From: Planctomycetia bacterium
Lineage (GTDB): Bacteria > Planctomycetota > Planctomycetia > Gemmatales > HRBIN36
Length of the DNA stretch: 64,000 bases
Assembly (NCBI GenBank): GCA_016795155.1
Contig: JAEUIE010000050.1
Location: 62,001 to 126,000, forward strand
Direction of reading: 5' to 3'
Shown: one piece after another, positions 18,301-26,698 of the stretch
Layout: every line of letters begins with the position of its first letter
Numbering within the stretch: the first letter of the stretch is position 1
Notes under the pieces: generated by a model
The model's database searches: none
What the model saw: only the letters and a program-made list of their open reading frames with translations
Told to the model about the DNA's origin: nothing
Made by a program: the position numbers and the translations under genes

Positions 18301-18393
18301 CTGCAATTGTGGCGGCAAATCCTGGGCGTTGACGGATGCCACACAACTAAACGATAAAACGAAGAAAGTCAGTAGTTGCCGAATCATGCACAT
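15355..18393 (-). CDS. Large secreted TPR/helical-repeat protein
   Basis: 1012 residues from ATG 18393 (ATG 18387 is equally possible). Both begin a signal peptide, IRQLLTFFVLSFSCVASVNA, while the 60 codons open upstream do not look coding. The whole mature part is alpha-helical and rich in Ala, Gln and Arg, with many degenerate TPR-like units such as HRGYHDLALTYLEKLQ, KKQYDAAIDMLGRVKVNPG and QSYSGIGDYARAVKVLSDI. Runs of Gln and Lys suggest coiled-coil arms. No catalytic motif is seen. A scaffold or envelope-assembly role is plausible but inferred. It is followed six bases later by another secreted helical protein. Confidence 0.8.
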   Translation of the reverse strand: MCMIRQLLTFFVLSFSCVASVNAQDLPPQLQLVQGLRHRGYHDLALTYLEKLQSQQTTLSPEVKAALPLELSRSRADIAATMSTGSERDKLLNTSRAELEAFLKTNPPPGLAGEAQQALGNAVAEQARSLAAGLDRAGINASPPAKVAVEMQKAALARFDEADRIFATLQKQQEDLLGIKPAPEKAPSKTLTAATSRSSPLYLSTLYYRALARYDKSRIAGLGIRDSGLANDEARQLAEKLATYRGISSAGWQGFALYARTLEGADDNRANQIYRNIDQANSPNAIIAQRAVRYFPLARADASGDITERSQERDRYRTMAERWLQLYSTSAGNSRDAQHVRYMLIRIYAKELEETPENRRQTAEAQAKLDRALHLIDEMDNGRSDHQEALERMKFSMLRVSGRAKGPVESLKTFDEALLRASLEFHNQQVLEAKLKEVGQAPARKDVEAQFNQQVAVTLTALRRAQDLMRESNLSEKNRVRVWNMLQSCLRRTNDGPRAALICEHLANTARQPDVAQAAAVEAMRLYQFLSRQGNTVDATATQRLLAMAHMLDQRFPDSPQADEARSILGRDLISKKQYDAAIDMLGRVKVNPGTARYLSGLAAWTKHRDVTQGKIVQKSPEADRALKLLQESVAAFAQQKSKDALEQRTEVQAMLLILGIQDTFGDFQSVITSSQPLLKCIEDKAMPDGITPGTELQVMETVMNAYLQLRQTQQGATRLLAIISKRQKDPAWRDSTRFLQATASRLQAQMEEYQKQGEKAKTQYDSTRDGFKQFLEIIATHPQLPLQQRIWLGQSYSGIGDYARAVKVLSDIKPPAANPASKQENPDDETKLYRQATSLRIGALRQAALSEPDANDRDKALAQVEKEMQQLMKEPWARRSPPLLRDEIMLLQLRGNYSGKAGAIARWDQFRTAVRPHIDKSPAMKDLFTEATYHLAYCLYQESLLLKNPDMQKQAIDRSAGVVVDALQSSLTSPKQAEQYRKLLDDPKHAKLKDAVERLQKPARGNTIPSK

Positions 18394-18479
18394 GAAAGTC
18401 TGAGAAAGTGGTATCTCTGCAGACTTTACCGCAGATGTGTTCCCTTGGCGAGTGCATTTTTCGAAGCGGTCAGGAATGC

Positions 18480-19685
18480 TTACGCCCCGTACTTCCCTAA
18501 TCGTAGCGCATGCGCCATCGCCAGCAGCATCAGGTGCTTGGCCTGGAACTGTCCCAACCCACCCGTAAGGCATTCCTTTTCACTGAAAGTAGTCACACCA
18601 TCCGTGCGGCAACTATCTGCCACCAGTAACGTAGGCACCGGATGCCACGAATGGCTCTTCAGCTTGCTGGGCGTGCTGTGGTCGCCGGTGATAATGAACA
18701 CATCAGGCTTCAGTGCACGCATGCGTCCGATTTCGACATCGAGTGCTTCAATGGCTTTCACCTTGGCATCGAAGTTGCCATCTTCACCTGTGCTGTCGGT
18801 GTACTTGTAGTGAAGGAAGAAGAAGTCATACTGGCTCCAGAGTTTTTCCAGCGTATTGACCTGCTCGGCTAACGTGTTGCCACATTCGGAAATGGTCATG
18901 CCCACCAGTCGGGCGAGGCCTTTATACATCGGGTAAACCGCCACCGCACATGATCGCAAGCCATAGATGTCTTCCATCGTGGCAATCTGTGGATAGCGAG
19001 CGAAACCACGCAGCGTCACCATGTTGGTGGGAGCATCCTGGTGCAGAACCCTGGCTGCGGCTGCAATGAACTGATTCACCAGGTCTGCTGTCTTCTTCGA
19101 AGCGCTGTCTTCGCCCTCTGCAATCAGAGGTTTGACGCCAACCGCCTGCGGGTCGGTGTCGTTCACCTTGTCACCCAGACCATCGGCACGCAGCACCAGT
19201 ACAAAACGGTGTTCTTTCACCGGCTCAACAAATAGCTCTACGCCGGGAATCTTGATCTGTCGCATCTTGGCACACATAGCCACGCAGCGTTCGGTGGTGG
19301 GTCTGCCTGCGCGACGGTCGGAGATTTTACCTTCTGCATCAACAGTGACAAAGTTACCTCGGATGGCGACATCCTTGCCACCTACGGGGAAATTGATGCC
19401 AAGCGCTTCGAGCACGCCACGACCAATCTGATGTTCGAGTGGGTCGTAACCGAACAGCCCCAGATGTCCGGGGCCGCTACCCGGCGTAATTCCCGGTAGA
19501 ACCGGCATACTCAAACCACATACCCCAGAACGCGCAGCCTCATCCATATGGGGTGTCAATGCGGTTTCCAGTTCGGTCAAACCGCCGGGATTGGCAGGCA
19601 AACCGCCCAGTCCATCCGCAACAACCAGCAGAATCTTGCTGTTATTCTTCTCCCGCAGGCTGCGTATCAGGTCGTGTTGATGCAT
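18480..19685 (-). CDS. apgM: 2,3-bisphosphoglycerate-independent phosphoglycerate mutase, archaeal type
   Basis: 401 residues from ATG 19685, which has a purine-rich GTAAGAGAA stretch just upstream; earlier in-frame codons add 15 unconserved residues. The alkaline-phosphatase-fold signature is visible: LLVVADGLGGLP with the metal-binding Asp, TPHMDEAARSGVCG, LPGITPGSGPGHLGLFGYDP with the catalytic Ser region, and FIITGDHSTPSKLKSHSWHP carrying the metal-binding Asp-His-Ser. The enzyme interconverts 2- and 3-phosphoglycerate. It is divergent from pgi, so two glycolytic genes share one control region. Confidence 0.93.
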   Translation of the reverse strand: MHQHDLIRSLREKNNSKILLVVADGLGGLPANPGGLTELETALTPHMDEAARSGVCGLSMPVLPGITPGSGPGHLGLFGYDPLEHQIGRGVLEALGINFPVGGKDVAIRGNFVTVDAEGKISDRRAGRPTTERCVAMCAKMRQIKIPGVELFVEPVKEHRFVLVLRADGLGDKVNDTDPQAVGVKPLIAEGEDSASKKTADLVNQFIAAAARVLHQDAPTNMVTLRGFARYPQIATMEDIYGLRSCAVAVYPMYKGLARLVGMTISECGNTLAEQVNTLEKLWSQYDFFFLHYKYTDSTGEDGNFDAKVKAIEALDVEIGRMRALKPDVFIITGDHSTPSKLKSHSWHPVPTLLVADSCRTDGVTTFSEKECLTGGLGQFQAKHLMLLAMAHALRLGKYGA

Positions 19686-19700
19686 GGATTCTCTTACCGC

Positions 19701-19730
19701 ATGATAAATAGATACTACACTGGTACACAA
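19701..19730 (-). promoter_or_regulatory. Candidate promoter of apgM
   Basis: Minus strand TATCAT (complement of 19701-19706) with TTGTGT (complement of 19725-19730) 18 bases upstream. It predicts a short leader to the ATG at 19685 and supports that start, because the more upstream start would precede the transcript. Confidence 0.42.
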
Positions 19731-19768
19731 TAGAGCTTAACGGACGCATGCCTAGCCCCAAGAGGGAT

Positions 19769-19797
19769 TTGCGGGTACCGCAGAGACATGCTAGACT
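19769..19797 (+). promoter_or_regulatory. Candidate promoter of pgi
   Basis: TTGCGG (19769-19774) and TAGACT (19792-19797) are 17 bases apart. Transcription would begin near 19804, after the alternative upstream pgi start at 19748. This favours the ATG at 19832 with its AAAGGA ribosome site. Confidence 0.42.
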
Positions 19798-19831
19798 TCA
19801 CTGTCTCGTCATCCAAAGGAAAACCGGTTTC

Positions 19832-21337
19832 ATGCAATTACCCGACGAGGCTATTTCGTTTAACTATCAGTCCCTGCTCAGCCAGCCACTGATCGATGAT
19901 GAATGGAAGCCTCTTGCCGAACTGCAGCATCAGCATTACCTCACTGCAGCACGGCTCAAGGCCATTGTACCGCAGATGATGCAAGTCAAAGGACAGGTGG
20001 CTACCGAACGCGAATTGCAGGACCCACCAGCCCATTTACGCCCACTTGACAGCGGCTTCATCGACCTTCCTGATAAACTTCTGAACGATCTCCGCCGAAA
20101 TCGTGAGAAAAGCGAACTGGGCCGCATTCAGGCGGTCGCATCGCTGCTCCGCGATCAATGCGATCGTATCCTGGTCCTTGGCATCGGCGGTTCCTATATG
20201 GGAGCGCGGGCACTCTTTGAATCGCTACGCAGCCTGTATCACAACGAGCTTCCATTCGAAGCGAGACTGGGCATACCAAGGTTTTACTTCGAAGGCAACA
20301 ATGTCGATAATGATGCCCTTCAGGAACTGCTCGAACTCTTCCAGAACACCTGCCTGTCGCCTGACGATCAGCAGGAACGCTGGGCAACGGTAGTCATCAG
20401 CAAGAGTGGCAAGACTCTGGAAACCGCTGCAGCCTTCCGCGTCTTCCGCAAGGAAGCCGTCGAACTGTATGGCCCACGCTCGGAACTCGCTCGCAAGTTG
20501 ATCATCCCCGTTACCGGCCCCGGTGATTCGCCTCTGCGCAGGCTCTTCAAAGCTGAGGGGTATGGCGACGATGAAATTTTTACTATTCCTGATCGAGTGG
20601 GCGGACGGTTTTCCATCTTTTCGCCTGTCGGTCTGCTGCCTGCTGGCCTGATGGGGCTTGATATCCGTGCCTTACTGCAGGGCGCCTCGAGTATAACCCG
20701 CAATTTCCTGGAGGAGCCTTTTGAACGCAACATCGTTCTCCAGTTTGCTGCAGTCTGCTACTTGATGACCGAAGAACTTGGCAAGTCGATGCGAGTCATG
20801 GCTGTCTGGTCGAAGAAGCTTGAAGCGCTCGGTTTGTGGTACGATCAACTCATGGCTGAAAGCCTGGGTAAACAGGGCCGGGGTGCTACGCCGATTACCT
20901 CGGTCATGACTCGCGACCTCCATTCGCGTGGACAACAGTTCCAGGAAGGCAAACGCGATAAGCTGATCGTCAACATCACGGTGAAGTCCAACAAATCTGG
21001 CCCCATTGCCATCGGTATGTCAGATCGCAATGAAGATGGCCTGAATGAATTCAGCCGCAGAAATTACCCTTCCATCATGCAGGCAGCTAATCGTGGCACC
21101 AACGATGCCTATTCCGATGCGGCACGCCCCACCTGCGAAATTGTGCTGCCTACTCTCTCTGAATACAACATGGGCCAGTTGATGCAGATGCTCATGCTGG
21201 CAACGGTCGTCGAAGGCAAATTGATGGGTATTAACCCCTATGGTCAACCAGGGGTGGAAGCGTACAAACGTAACATGATGAATCTGCTGCGTGCAGCCAG
21301 TACGCAGGATATCAACAAGAAGAATACTGCAGAGTAG
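19832..21337 (+). CDS. pgi: Glucose-6-phosphate isomerase
   Basis: 501 residues from ATG 19832. Sugar-isomerase (SIS) core: VLGIGGSYMGARALFESL (phosphate-binding loop), ISKSGKTLETAAAFRVFR, and VGGRFSIFSPVGLLPAGLMG, which matches the PGI signature. A glutamate (LWYDQLMAESLGKQGRG) and a C-terminal lysine (GQPGVEAYKRNM) complete the active site. It interconverts glucose-6- and fructose-6-phosphate. The sequence resembles the shorter bacterial type rather than E. coli Pgi of 549 residues. The BNR-repeat gene begins two bases after its stop, which indicates an operon. Confidence 0.95.
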   Translation: MQLPDEAISFNYQSLLSQPLIDDEWKPLAELQHQHYLTAARLKAIVPQMMQVKGQVATERELQDPPAHLRPLDSGFIDLPDKLLNDLRRNREKSELGRIQAVASLLRDQCDRILVLGIGGSYMGARALFESLRSLYHNELPFEARLGIPRFYFEGNNVDNDALQELLELFQNTCLSPDDQQERWATVVISKSGKTLETAAAFRVFRKEAVELYGPRSELARKLIIPVTGPGDSPLRRLFKAEGYGDDEIFTIPDRVGGRFSIFSPVGLLPAGLMGLDIRALLQGASSITRNFLEEPFERNIVLQFAAVCYLMTEELGKSMRVMAVWSKKLEALGLWYDQLMAESLGKQGRGATPITSVMTRDLHSRGQQFQEGKRDKLIVNITVKSNKSGPIAIGMSDRNEDGLNEFSRRNYPSIMQAANRGTNDAYSDAARPTCEIVLPTLSEYNMGQLMQMLMLATVVEGKLMGINPYGQPGVEAYKRNMMNLLRAASTQDINKKNTAE

Positions 21338-21339
21338 AC

Positions 21340-22713
21340 ATGTTAGCACCTTATGCCGGCCTACTATCCCTCGTCATCCTGGGCATAGCATCATTCCAGG
21401 ATGCAACCAGGACAGATAAAACACATCGAAAAACCATTGTCCACCAGGTGGTGCCTGTTTCCGGCAAAGAGGTGATTGGGCCTGCCGAAGTTTCAGTGGC
21501 CATTAATCCCATCAAACCTGATGAGGTAAGAGCCATCTCGTTTACTCACGGTGGCAGCACGCTGTATACCTCCGACGATGGCGGCCTCAAGTGGACATCA
21601 TCGCGTTTTCCCCAAACGGATAACACCCGAATGCAGGGTGATGATCTGCTCGTCTACGATGCTCAGGGTAACCTGCATCATGCCTGCATCCGCTTCACCG
21701 GCATTCGAACCAAGCGACCAAGCCGGGCGGGGAACGGCATTTTCACGCACCGCTACCTTGAAGGCAAATGGTCACCAGCTACCCCGGTCGTTGATCACGT
21801 CAACACGGTGGAACCCTTTGAAGACAAACCCTGGCTGGCGATTGATAACAGCGCTTCCAGCCATAAGGGAAATGTTTACGTCAGTTGGACTCGTTTTGAT
21901 GAATACGGGAATAAAGATCCTGACAAGAAAAGCCATCTGTATTTCAGCCGATCCACCAATGGCAGAGCAGGGTATCAGCCCGTGATACGCGTTTCCGACA
22001 CGCCCGGCGATTGTGTTGACAGCAGCCAGACCATTATGGGTGGCATGCCCGCTGTGGGGCCGAAAGGACAGGTGTATGTTGTCTGGTCCGGGCCCGTGGG
22101 CATCATGCTCGACCGGTCACTCGATGGCGGAGTGACGTTCGGCAAGGATGTTCAGGTGCAGAACAATCCCGGCGGATGGGATCAACCCGTCGCAGGCACC
22201 ATGCGTGCTAATGGCTTGCCTGTTATCGGCGTGGATCATTCAACAGGGCCTCGCCATGGAACCATCTACGTCACCTGGGCCGACACCCGGCACGGTGATC
22301 TCGATATCTTCTGTTGCAGTTCTTCAGATCAGGGTGCAACCTGGACCCAGCCTGTGCGGGTGAACAACGATCCGCAGAAGAATGGCAAACTGCAGTTCTT
22401 CCCCTGGATGTCCGTTGACCCAGCAGATGGCTCGGTCAATGTGCTCTTCTACGACCGTCGCGATGAAGAGGGCATGCAAACCACCATGACGATGGCTCGC
22501 AGCATTGATGGCGGCAAGACTTTTGTGAATTATGCCATCAATCAACCTGCCTTCACCTGCAGCGACAAGGTCTTCTTCGGCGATTACATTGGCATCGCCG
22601 CTCATCACGGTAAACTCGTTGCTGTCTATTCGTATTTCAAAGGCAAAACCGAACTGGCATTGTCTGCTGCTGTGTTCAAGTTCAAACCCGGCACGCAGGA
22701 AGTGGTTGAATAG
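21340..22713 (+). CDS. Secreted sialidase-like beta-propeller protein (BNR/Asp-box repeats)
   Basis: 457 residues with an N-terminal hydrophobic signal (LAPYAGLLSLVILGIASFQDA). Asp-box repeats of the form S.DGG..W or F are visible: TSDDGGLKWTSSRFP, DRSLDGGVTFGKDVQ, SSSDQGATWTQPVRV and ARSIDGGKTFVNYA. Several segments also match this fold, such as VYVVWSG, IYVTWADTRHGDLDIF and VNVLFYDRRDEEG. A six-bladed sialidase-type propeller is expected. The catalytic Arg triad of true sialidases cannot be confirmed by eye, so glycosidase activity is uncertain. It is tightly linked to pgi, with a two-base gap. Confidence 0.82.
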   Translation: MLAPYAGLLSLVILGIASFQDATRTDKTHRKTIVHQVVPVSGKEVIGPAEVSVAINPIKPDEVRAISFTHGGSTLYTSDDGGLKWTSSRFPQTDNTRMQGDDLLVYDAQGNLHHACIRFTGIRTKRPSRAGNGIFTHRYLEGKWSPATPVVDHVNTVEPFEDKPWLAIDNSASSHKGNVYVSWTRFDEYGNKDPDKKSHLYFSRSTNGRAGYQPVIRVSDTPGDCVDSSQTIMGGMPAVGPKGQVYVVWSGPVGIMLDRSLDGGVTFGKDVQVQNNPGGWDQPVAGTMRANGLPVIGVDHSTGPRHGTIYVTWADTRHGDLDIFCCSSSDQGATWTQPVRVNNDPQKNGKLQFFPWMSVDPADGSVNVLFYDRRDEEGMQTTMTMARSIDGGKTFVNYAINQPAFTCSDKVFFGDYIGIAAHHGKLVAVYSYFKGKTELALSAAVFKFKPGTQEVVE

Positions 22714-22742
22714 CTTCATGGTGTGCGATTTGAGATCAAGAC

Positions 22743-24647
22743 TTAAGGCTTGTTTATGAGCTTCTCAAGCCGTTGGTTCGTCTTAACAACATCCTCCTTC
22801 AGCGAAATCAACGCGGACTCAGATATAACACCTGCTGCAATCTGCTTCTGGCAGAAACTGATCCGGGCTTCCTGTTCGGTGAGAATCTTTTGGAGACACT
22901 CACTTGCTTCTACGCTGTTCTGACGGCTGAGTGCCAACTCCAAGCGAGCTTCCAGCCATTTGATATTCGACAAGAGAACGTTATCGTGTGCTATCAGACC
23001 GGCCTGATAACGTTTCTCGGCAACATCCTTCGCCTCAGCAGCAAGACGCACCAGTTCATTCAGTTTGGATGGTGGATTGGATTGTGGTGGAACTACCGAC
23101 GAGTTTAGTTCCTTTGTACCAGGAATGGTTATGGTGATCGAACTACTGCCGCCCCAGCCGACAGAAATCAATTGTCGATGGATCAGTTTACCATGCCGAC
23201 TTGCAAAGAGCCAATAGTTCCCTGGAAGCAATTTGATTTCGTGTTTCATTTTATAGGCAACGATTTCTACTGGTCCATTCAAATAGCTGGAAAAGGTTGT
23301 ATGTTTCGTTGGGTATTCATCCACGGTATCGACAGTTTCCATGAGATGAACTATGGTGTCCAGGTCTGGCAATTCCAGATTTAATTGATGCTGAAAAGGT
23401 CTGCTGACGAACGATGCAATATGCGTTAGACCTGTGAACTCCGTAAATGCCAATAGCGATGCAATCACAATGATGGCAGCGATTAACTGATCACGTAGGA
23501 ATTTCTTTCGAATCGGGCTAACAGCGGCTGGTCCCTGTACTTCCGACAAGGCGGCAATCAGATACTCTGCAACTTCGGCAGATGTTTGAAAGCGTTCATT
23601 CGGTTCCTTGGCCATCAGTTTGCTGACAATGCCATCGATCCAGCCGGGTAACTCCCGGTTAACGGTGGAAACCGGTTCAGGCTGGTGTTCGCTGACCTTT
23701 TTGAGTGTTGCCAGCGTGGTGTTGGCCTGGAATGGCGAACTTCCGGTACACATGGCATAAAGGGTGCTTCCCAAGCTGAAAATATCACTTCGGGCATCAA
23801 CGGGTTTGCCGTCAGCCTGCTCAGGAGACATGAATGCCGGTGTGCCGACGATCTGTCCTTGTTGCGAGACGCTGGCATCATCTACAGCTTGAGCGAGGCC
23901 AAAGTCACTGATCTTCACTCGTTCTATACCATTTTCCAGCAGAATATTGCTTGGCTTGATATCACGATGAATAAGTCCTTGCTTATGAGCGGCAGCAAGA
24001 CCCTGGGCAATCTGCATGCCGATTCGCAGTATCTCTTTCAGTCTCAATGCGCCATCGTGTTCGATCTTTTGCTGCAGCGTTTTCCCATGGATGTACTCCA
24101 TCACCAGATGCGGGATGGGATCTTCCTCTACTTCATGAATGCTGACAACATGCTCGTGCCGAACTGCAGCGACGGCTCGTGCCTCGCGGATGAATCGTTG
24201 CCGGGCAGACGCATGGTTCGCCAGTGTGGGCGACAAAACTTTCAGAGCCACCACGCGATGCAGTTTTTCATCGAATACGCGGTAAACGATGCCGAAACCA
24301 CCCTGACCCAACTCTTCGAGTACTTCATAATGGCGGAAGCGACCGAGTGAGCCAGGCTGCATGGAAACTGTCAACCAGGGTGCGAGCGGATTATCGTTTC
24401 TGCTGGATCGCTCACCCCTGACCGAAGTATCACTGAAATCACTGGTTTGCGTATTTCCGGAACTCGGGTTCAGCTTGCCCGGGTCGAGAAAGCTATCAGC
24501 TGGATGATGTGCCTTGAGTAGCGATTCAACGCGTTCTCGCAGAGCTGCGTCGCTGCCACAAGCGGTAACGATAAAATCAGCCCGTTCTGCTTCAGGCAGT
24601 TCAAGAGCCTGCAGGAATATCGATTTGGGATTGGTTTGGGTATTCAT
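22743..24647 (-). CDS. Membrane-anchored Hanks-type serine/threonine protein kinase
   Basis: 634 residues. The cytoplasmic N terminus (1-50) has the PEAERADFIVTACGSDAALR segment I associate with planctomycete kinases. The kinase domain spans about 107-370: glycine loop GQGGFG at 114-119, Lys136 in ALKV, catalytic HRDIKPSN from 227, DFG at 248-250, and GTPAFMSPEQADG as activation segment. One transmembrane helix follows (about 390-415). An extracytoplasmic part then has a beta segment ending in SITITI and a C-terminal coiled coil with many Gln and Glu. It follows the ECF sigma gene in the same direction, and its ribosome site lies in a hairpin (see 24655-24683). Substrate unknown. Confidence 0.93.
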   Translation of the reverse strand: MNTQTNPKSIFLQALELPEAERADFIVTACGSDAALRERVESLLKAHHPADSFLDPGKLNPSSGNTQTSDFSDTSVRGERSSRNDNPLAPWLTVSMQPGSLGRFRHYEVLEELGQGGFGIVYRVFDEKLHRVVALKVLSPTLANHASARQRFIREARAVAAVRHEHVVSIHEVEEDPIPHLVMEYIHGKTLQQKIEHDGALRLKEILRIGMQIAQGLAAAHKQGLIHRDIKPSNILLENGIERVKISDFGLAQAVDDASVSQQGQIVGTPAFMSPEQADGKPVDARSDIFSLGSTLYAMCTGSSPFQANTTLATLKKVSEHQPEPVSTVNRELPGWIDGIVSKLMAKEPNERFQTSAEVAEYLIAALSEVQGPAAVSPIRKKFLRDQLIAAIIVIASLLAFTEFTGLTHIASFVSRPFQHQLNLELPDLDTIVHLMETVDTVDEYPTKHTTFSSYLNGPVEIVAYKMKHEIKLLPGNYWLFASRHGKLIHRQLISVGWGGSSSITITIPGTKELNSSVVPPQSNPPSKLNELVRLAAEAKDVAEKRYQAGLIAHDNVLLSNIKWLEARLELALSRQNSVEASECLQKILTEQEARISFCQKQIAAGVISESALISLKEDVVKTNQRLEKLINKP

Positions 24648-24654
24648 GGATTAT

Positions 24655-24683
24655 CCTCGTTTCAGATACCTGCGTAAACGAGG
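24655..24683 (-). promoter_or_regulatory. Hairpin covering the kinase ribosome-binding site
   Basis: Between the sigma stop (24695) and the kinase ATG (24647) the minus strand contains CCTCGTTT, a 13-base loop, then AAACGAGG, a perfect 8-bp stem. The second arm contains GAGG, the only good Shine-Dalgarno sequence, placed 7 bases before the ATG. When folded, the stem would hide the site. There is no T-run after it, so it is not a simple terminator. Confidence 0.6.
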
Positions 24684-24694
24684 GCCAGATTGTC

Positions 24695-25273
24695 TCACAT
24701 CATAGAAGAAATAGTGACAGAATTCTCAGGACTGAGCTTATCACGCAGCCAGGCACGGGCATAAGTCCAGCTTCGATAGGCAGTGGTCCGGCTTATTTCG
24801 AGCAATTCCGCTGCTTCCTCCAATGAAAATCCGGCAAAAAAATGCATGTTGACTACTTCCGCAGAGACAGGGTCTTCCTGTTTCAGGAGTTCGAGAGCTT
24901 CATGAATGGCGAGCACCTCGGCAGGTGGTAACTTGGGGGTCCAGGAGGGTTCTTCCAGCGGAAATTGTTCCCGATTTCCACCCGCTTTCTGCGAATGCTT
25001 GTACCTGGCGTAATCGACAAGAATGCGTCGCATGGCCTGTGCCGCTGCACCGAAAAAATAGCGACGATTGGTAAAAGATGCCTCACTGCCTAGTAATCGC
25101 AGGTACGCTTCATTGATGAGAGCAGTGGGTTGCAGGGTATGCCCTGGCTTCTCCCGGGCCAGCATCGATTTGGCTAACGTCCGCAGTTCCTGATAAAGGG
25201 TTTGCCATATTTTCTCCTGTGATGCTACATCCCCCGATTCAAGCTGTTGCAAAAGCAATGAGATATCATTCAT
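24695..25273 (-). CDS. ECF-type RNA polymerase sigma factor (TIGR02999-like)
   Basis: 192 residues from ATG 25273; an in-frame GTG at 25318 would add 15 residues. Region 2 has SQEKIWQTLYQELRTLAKSM, PTALINEAYLRLLG and NRRYFFGAAAQAMRRILVDY. Region 4 is a helix-turn-helix reading VVNMHFFAGFSLEEAAELL then ISRTTAYRSWTYARAWL. This is the ECF variety common in Planctomycetes and Acidobacteria. The kinase gene follows directly, a sigma/kinase pairing known in planctomycetes where the kinase is thought to control the sigma factor. No anti-sigma factor is present nearby. Confidence 0.92.
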   Translation of the reverse strand: MNDISLLLQQLESGDVASQEKIWQTLYQELRTLAKSMLAREKPGHTLQPTALINEAYLRLLGSEASFTNRRYFFGAAAQAMRRILVDYARYKHSQKAGGNREQFPLEEPSWTPKLPPAEVLAIHEALELLKQEDPVSAEVVNMHFFAGFSLEEAAELLEISRTTAYRSWTYARAWLRDKLSPENSVTISSMM

Positions 25274-25338
25274 GGCAACAAATCGCTCACCTGAGTTGGT
25301 AGTCTCTAGTTGCTGCACTGCATGTTATCATATGCAGA

Positions 25339-26688
25339 TTATTTACTCGCGAATTTCCTCCGCATGGCATAGAGCAGAATTACCGTACCCACAACAACGC
25401 TTAACACCGATCCGGTAAACACGCCAATCTTGCCTGCTACTTCCTCGGCAGGGAAAACTGCCTTGGGAAACGACAGCGAATTGATAAAGAGTGCCATGGT
25501 AAAGCCAATGCCCGCCAGGCATCCTCCCCCAGCGAGAATCTGCCAGTTGACTCGGTCAGGCAAACGGGTGATCCCCAGTTTGACTGCACTGTAGCACGCT
25601 GCCATGATCCCCACCGGTTTGCCAATCAGCAGTCCGAGTGCCACGGCGATAGCAATGGGATCGATCAGATGGGTAACATCAAGCTTTACACCAGCGTTAG
25701 CCAGTGCAAACACCGGCATGATCACAAATGCCACCCACGGGTGCAGCCCCGATTCCAATCGGTGTAACGGTGAAATGGCTTCTCGGGCGACAAACTGCAT
25801 CTGGTTTAAGTAGCGTTTCGAAGGTGTGGCTACTTCTTGTCCATCCTGAAGATATTCCCAGGTATTCTTGATGGCGTCGGAAAATACCTGGCTGTCAATC
25901 CACGCACTGCTGGGTGTCATCAATCCGAGAAGAACACCAGCCACCGTGGGATGCACTCCTGCCCGAAGGAATGCAAACCAGATGAACACTCCCACAACGA
26001 AATAGACCGAAATGCGTCGCACTCCCATGCGATTCAACACGATGATCAGGGTAAATGCCAGTACACCTGAACCCAGCCAACCCCAATCGATCGATTGGCT
26101 GAAGACCGCAGCAATGATAATGACGGCAATAATGTCATCCACTATAGCGAGCGTCAGAAGAAAGATTTTCAATCCAAAGGGAACGCGGCTTCCAAGCAAA
26201 GCCAGCACGCCGACGACGAAGGCAATGTCTGTTGCCATGGGGATGGCCCAGCCTCGCTGCCCGGGCTGACCCCACTGCAGCAAGTAATAAATCAGCGCTG
26301 GCAAGACAACGCCACCGATAGCGCCAACTATCGGCAACATGGCCTTGCGGGGATCGCGCAATTCCCCCATGACAATTTCCCGTTTAACTTCCAGGCCTAC
26401 CACAAAAAAGAACAGCGTCATCAAGCCGTCATTGATGATGAGATGGCCTACATCGCCGATCAGCTTGAACGTGCCAATTTCCAGGTTGATAGGCGTCTTC
26501 CAGATACCGGCAAACCATTCGGCCCATTGAGAATTAGCCAGATACAGCGCTACCAAAGTGCAAATGAGAAGTACAATGCCGCTGGCTGCTTCGATCTCCA
26601 GAAATCGCTTCACTGGTCCCAGCAAGCGCGCAACGGGCGGCTTGGGCAGTTGAGGAAATGGTTGATCAGTCTTCGTCTGTTCCATCAT
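25339..26688 (-). CDS. nhaA: Na+/H+ antiporter NhaA
   Basis: 449 residues with about 11-12 membrane helices. The ion-binding site of NhaA is visible as FLLTLAIVDDIIAVIIIA, where the paired Asp residues correspond to Asp163/164 of E. coli. VVGLEVKREIVMGELRDPRKA and PMATDIAFVVGVLALLG are further family signatures. The antiporter exports sodium in exchange for protons and helps pH and salt homeostasis. It lies 10 bases after the RND transporter stop on the same strand, and the sigma/kinase pair follows 65 bases later. Confidence 0.96.
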   Translation of the reverse strand: MMEQTKTDQPFPQLPKPPVARLLGPVKRFLEIEAASGIVLLICTLVALYLANSQWAEWFAGIWKTPINLEIGTFKLIGDVGHLIINDGLMTLFFFVVGLEVKREIVMGELRDPRKAMLPIVGAIGGVVLPALIYYLLQWGQPGQRGWAIPMATDIAFVVGVLALLGSRVPFGLKIFLLTLAIVDDIIAVIIIAAVFSQSIDWGWLGSGVLAFTLIIVLNRMGVRRISVYFVVGVFIWFAFLRAGVHPTVAGVLLGLMTPSSAWIDSQVFSDAIKNTWEYLQDGQEVATPSKRYLNQMQFVAREAISPLHRLESGLHPWVAFVIMPVFALANAGVKLDVTHLIDPIAIAVALGLLIGKPVGIMAACYSAVKLGITRLPDRVNWQILAGGGCLAGIGFTMALFINSLSFPKAVFPAEEVAGKIGVFTGSVLSVVVGTVILLYAMRRKFASK

Positions 26689-26698
26689 GTCTCTCGTG

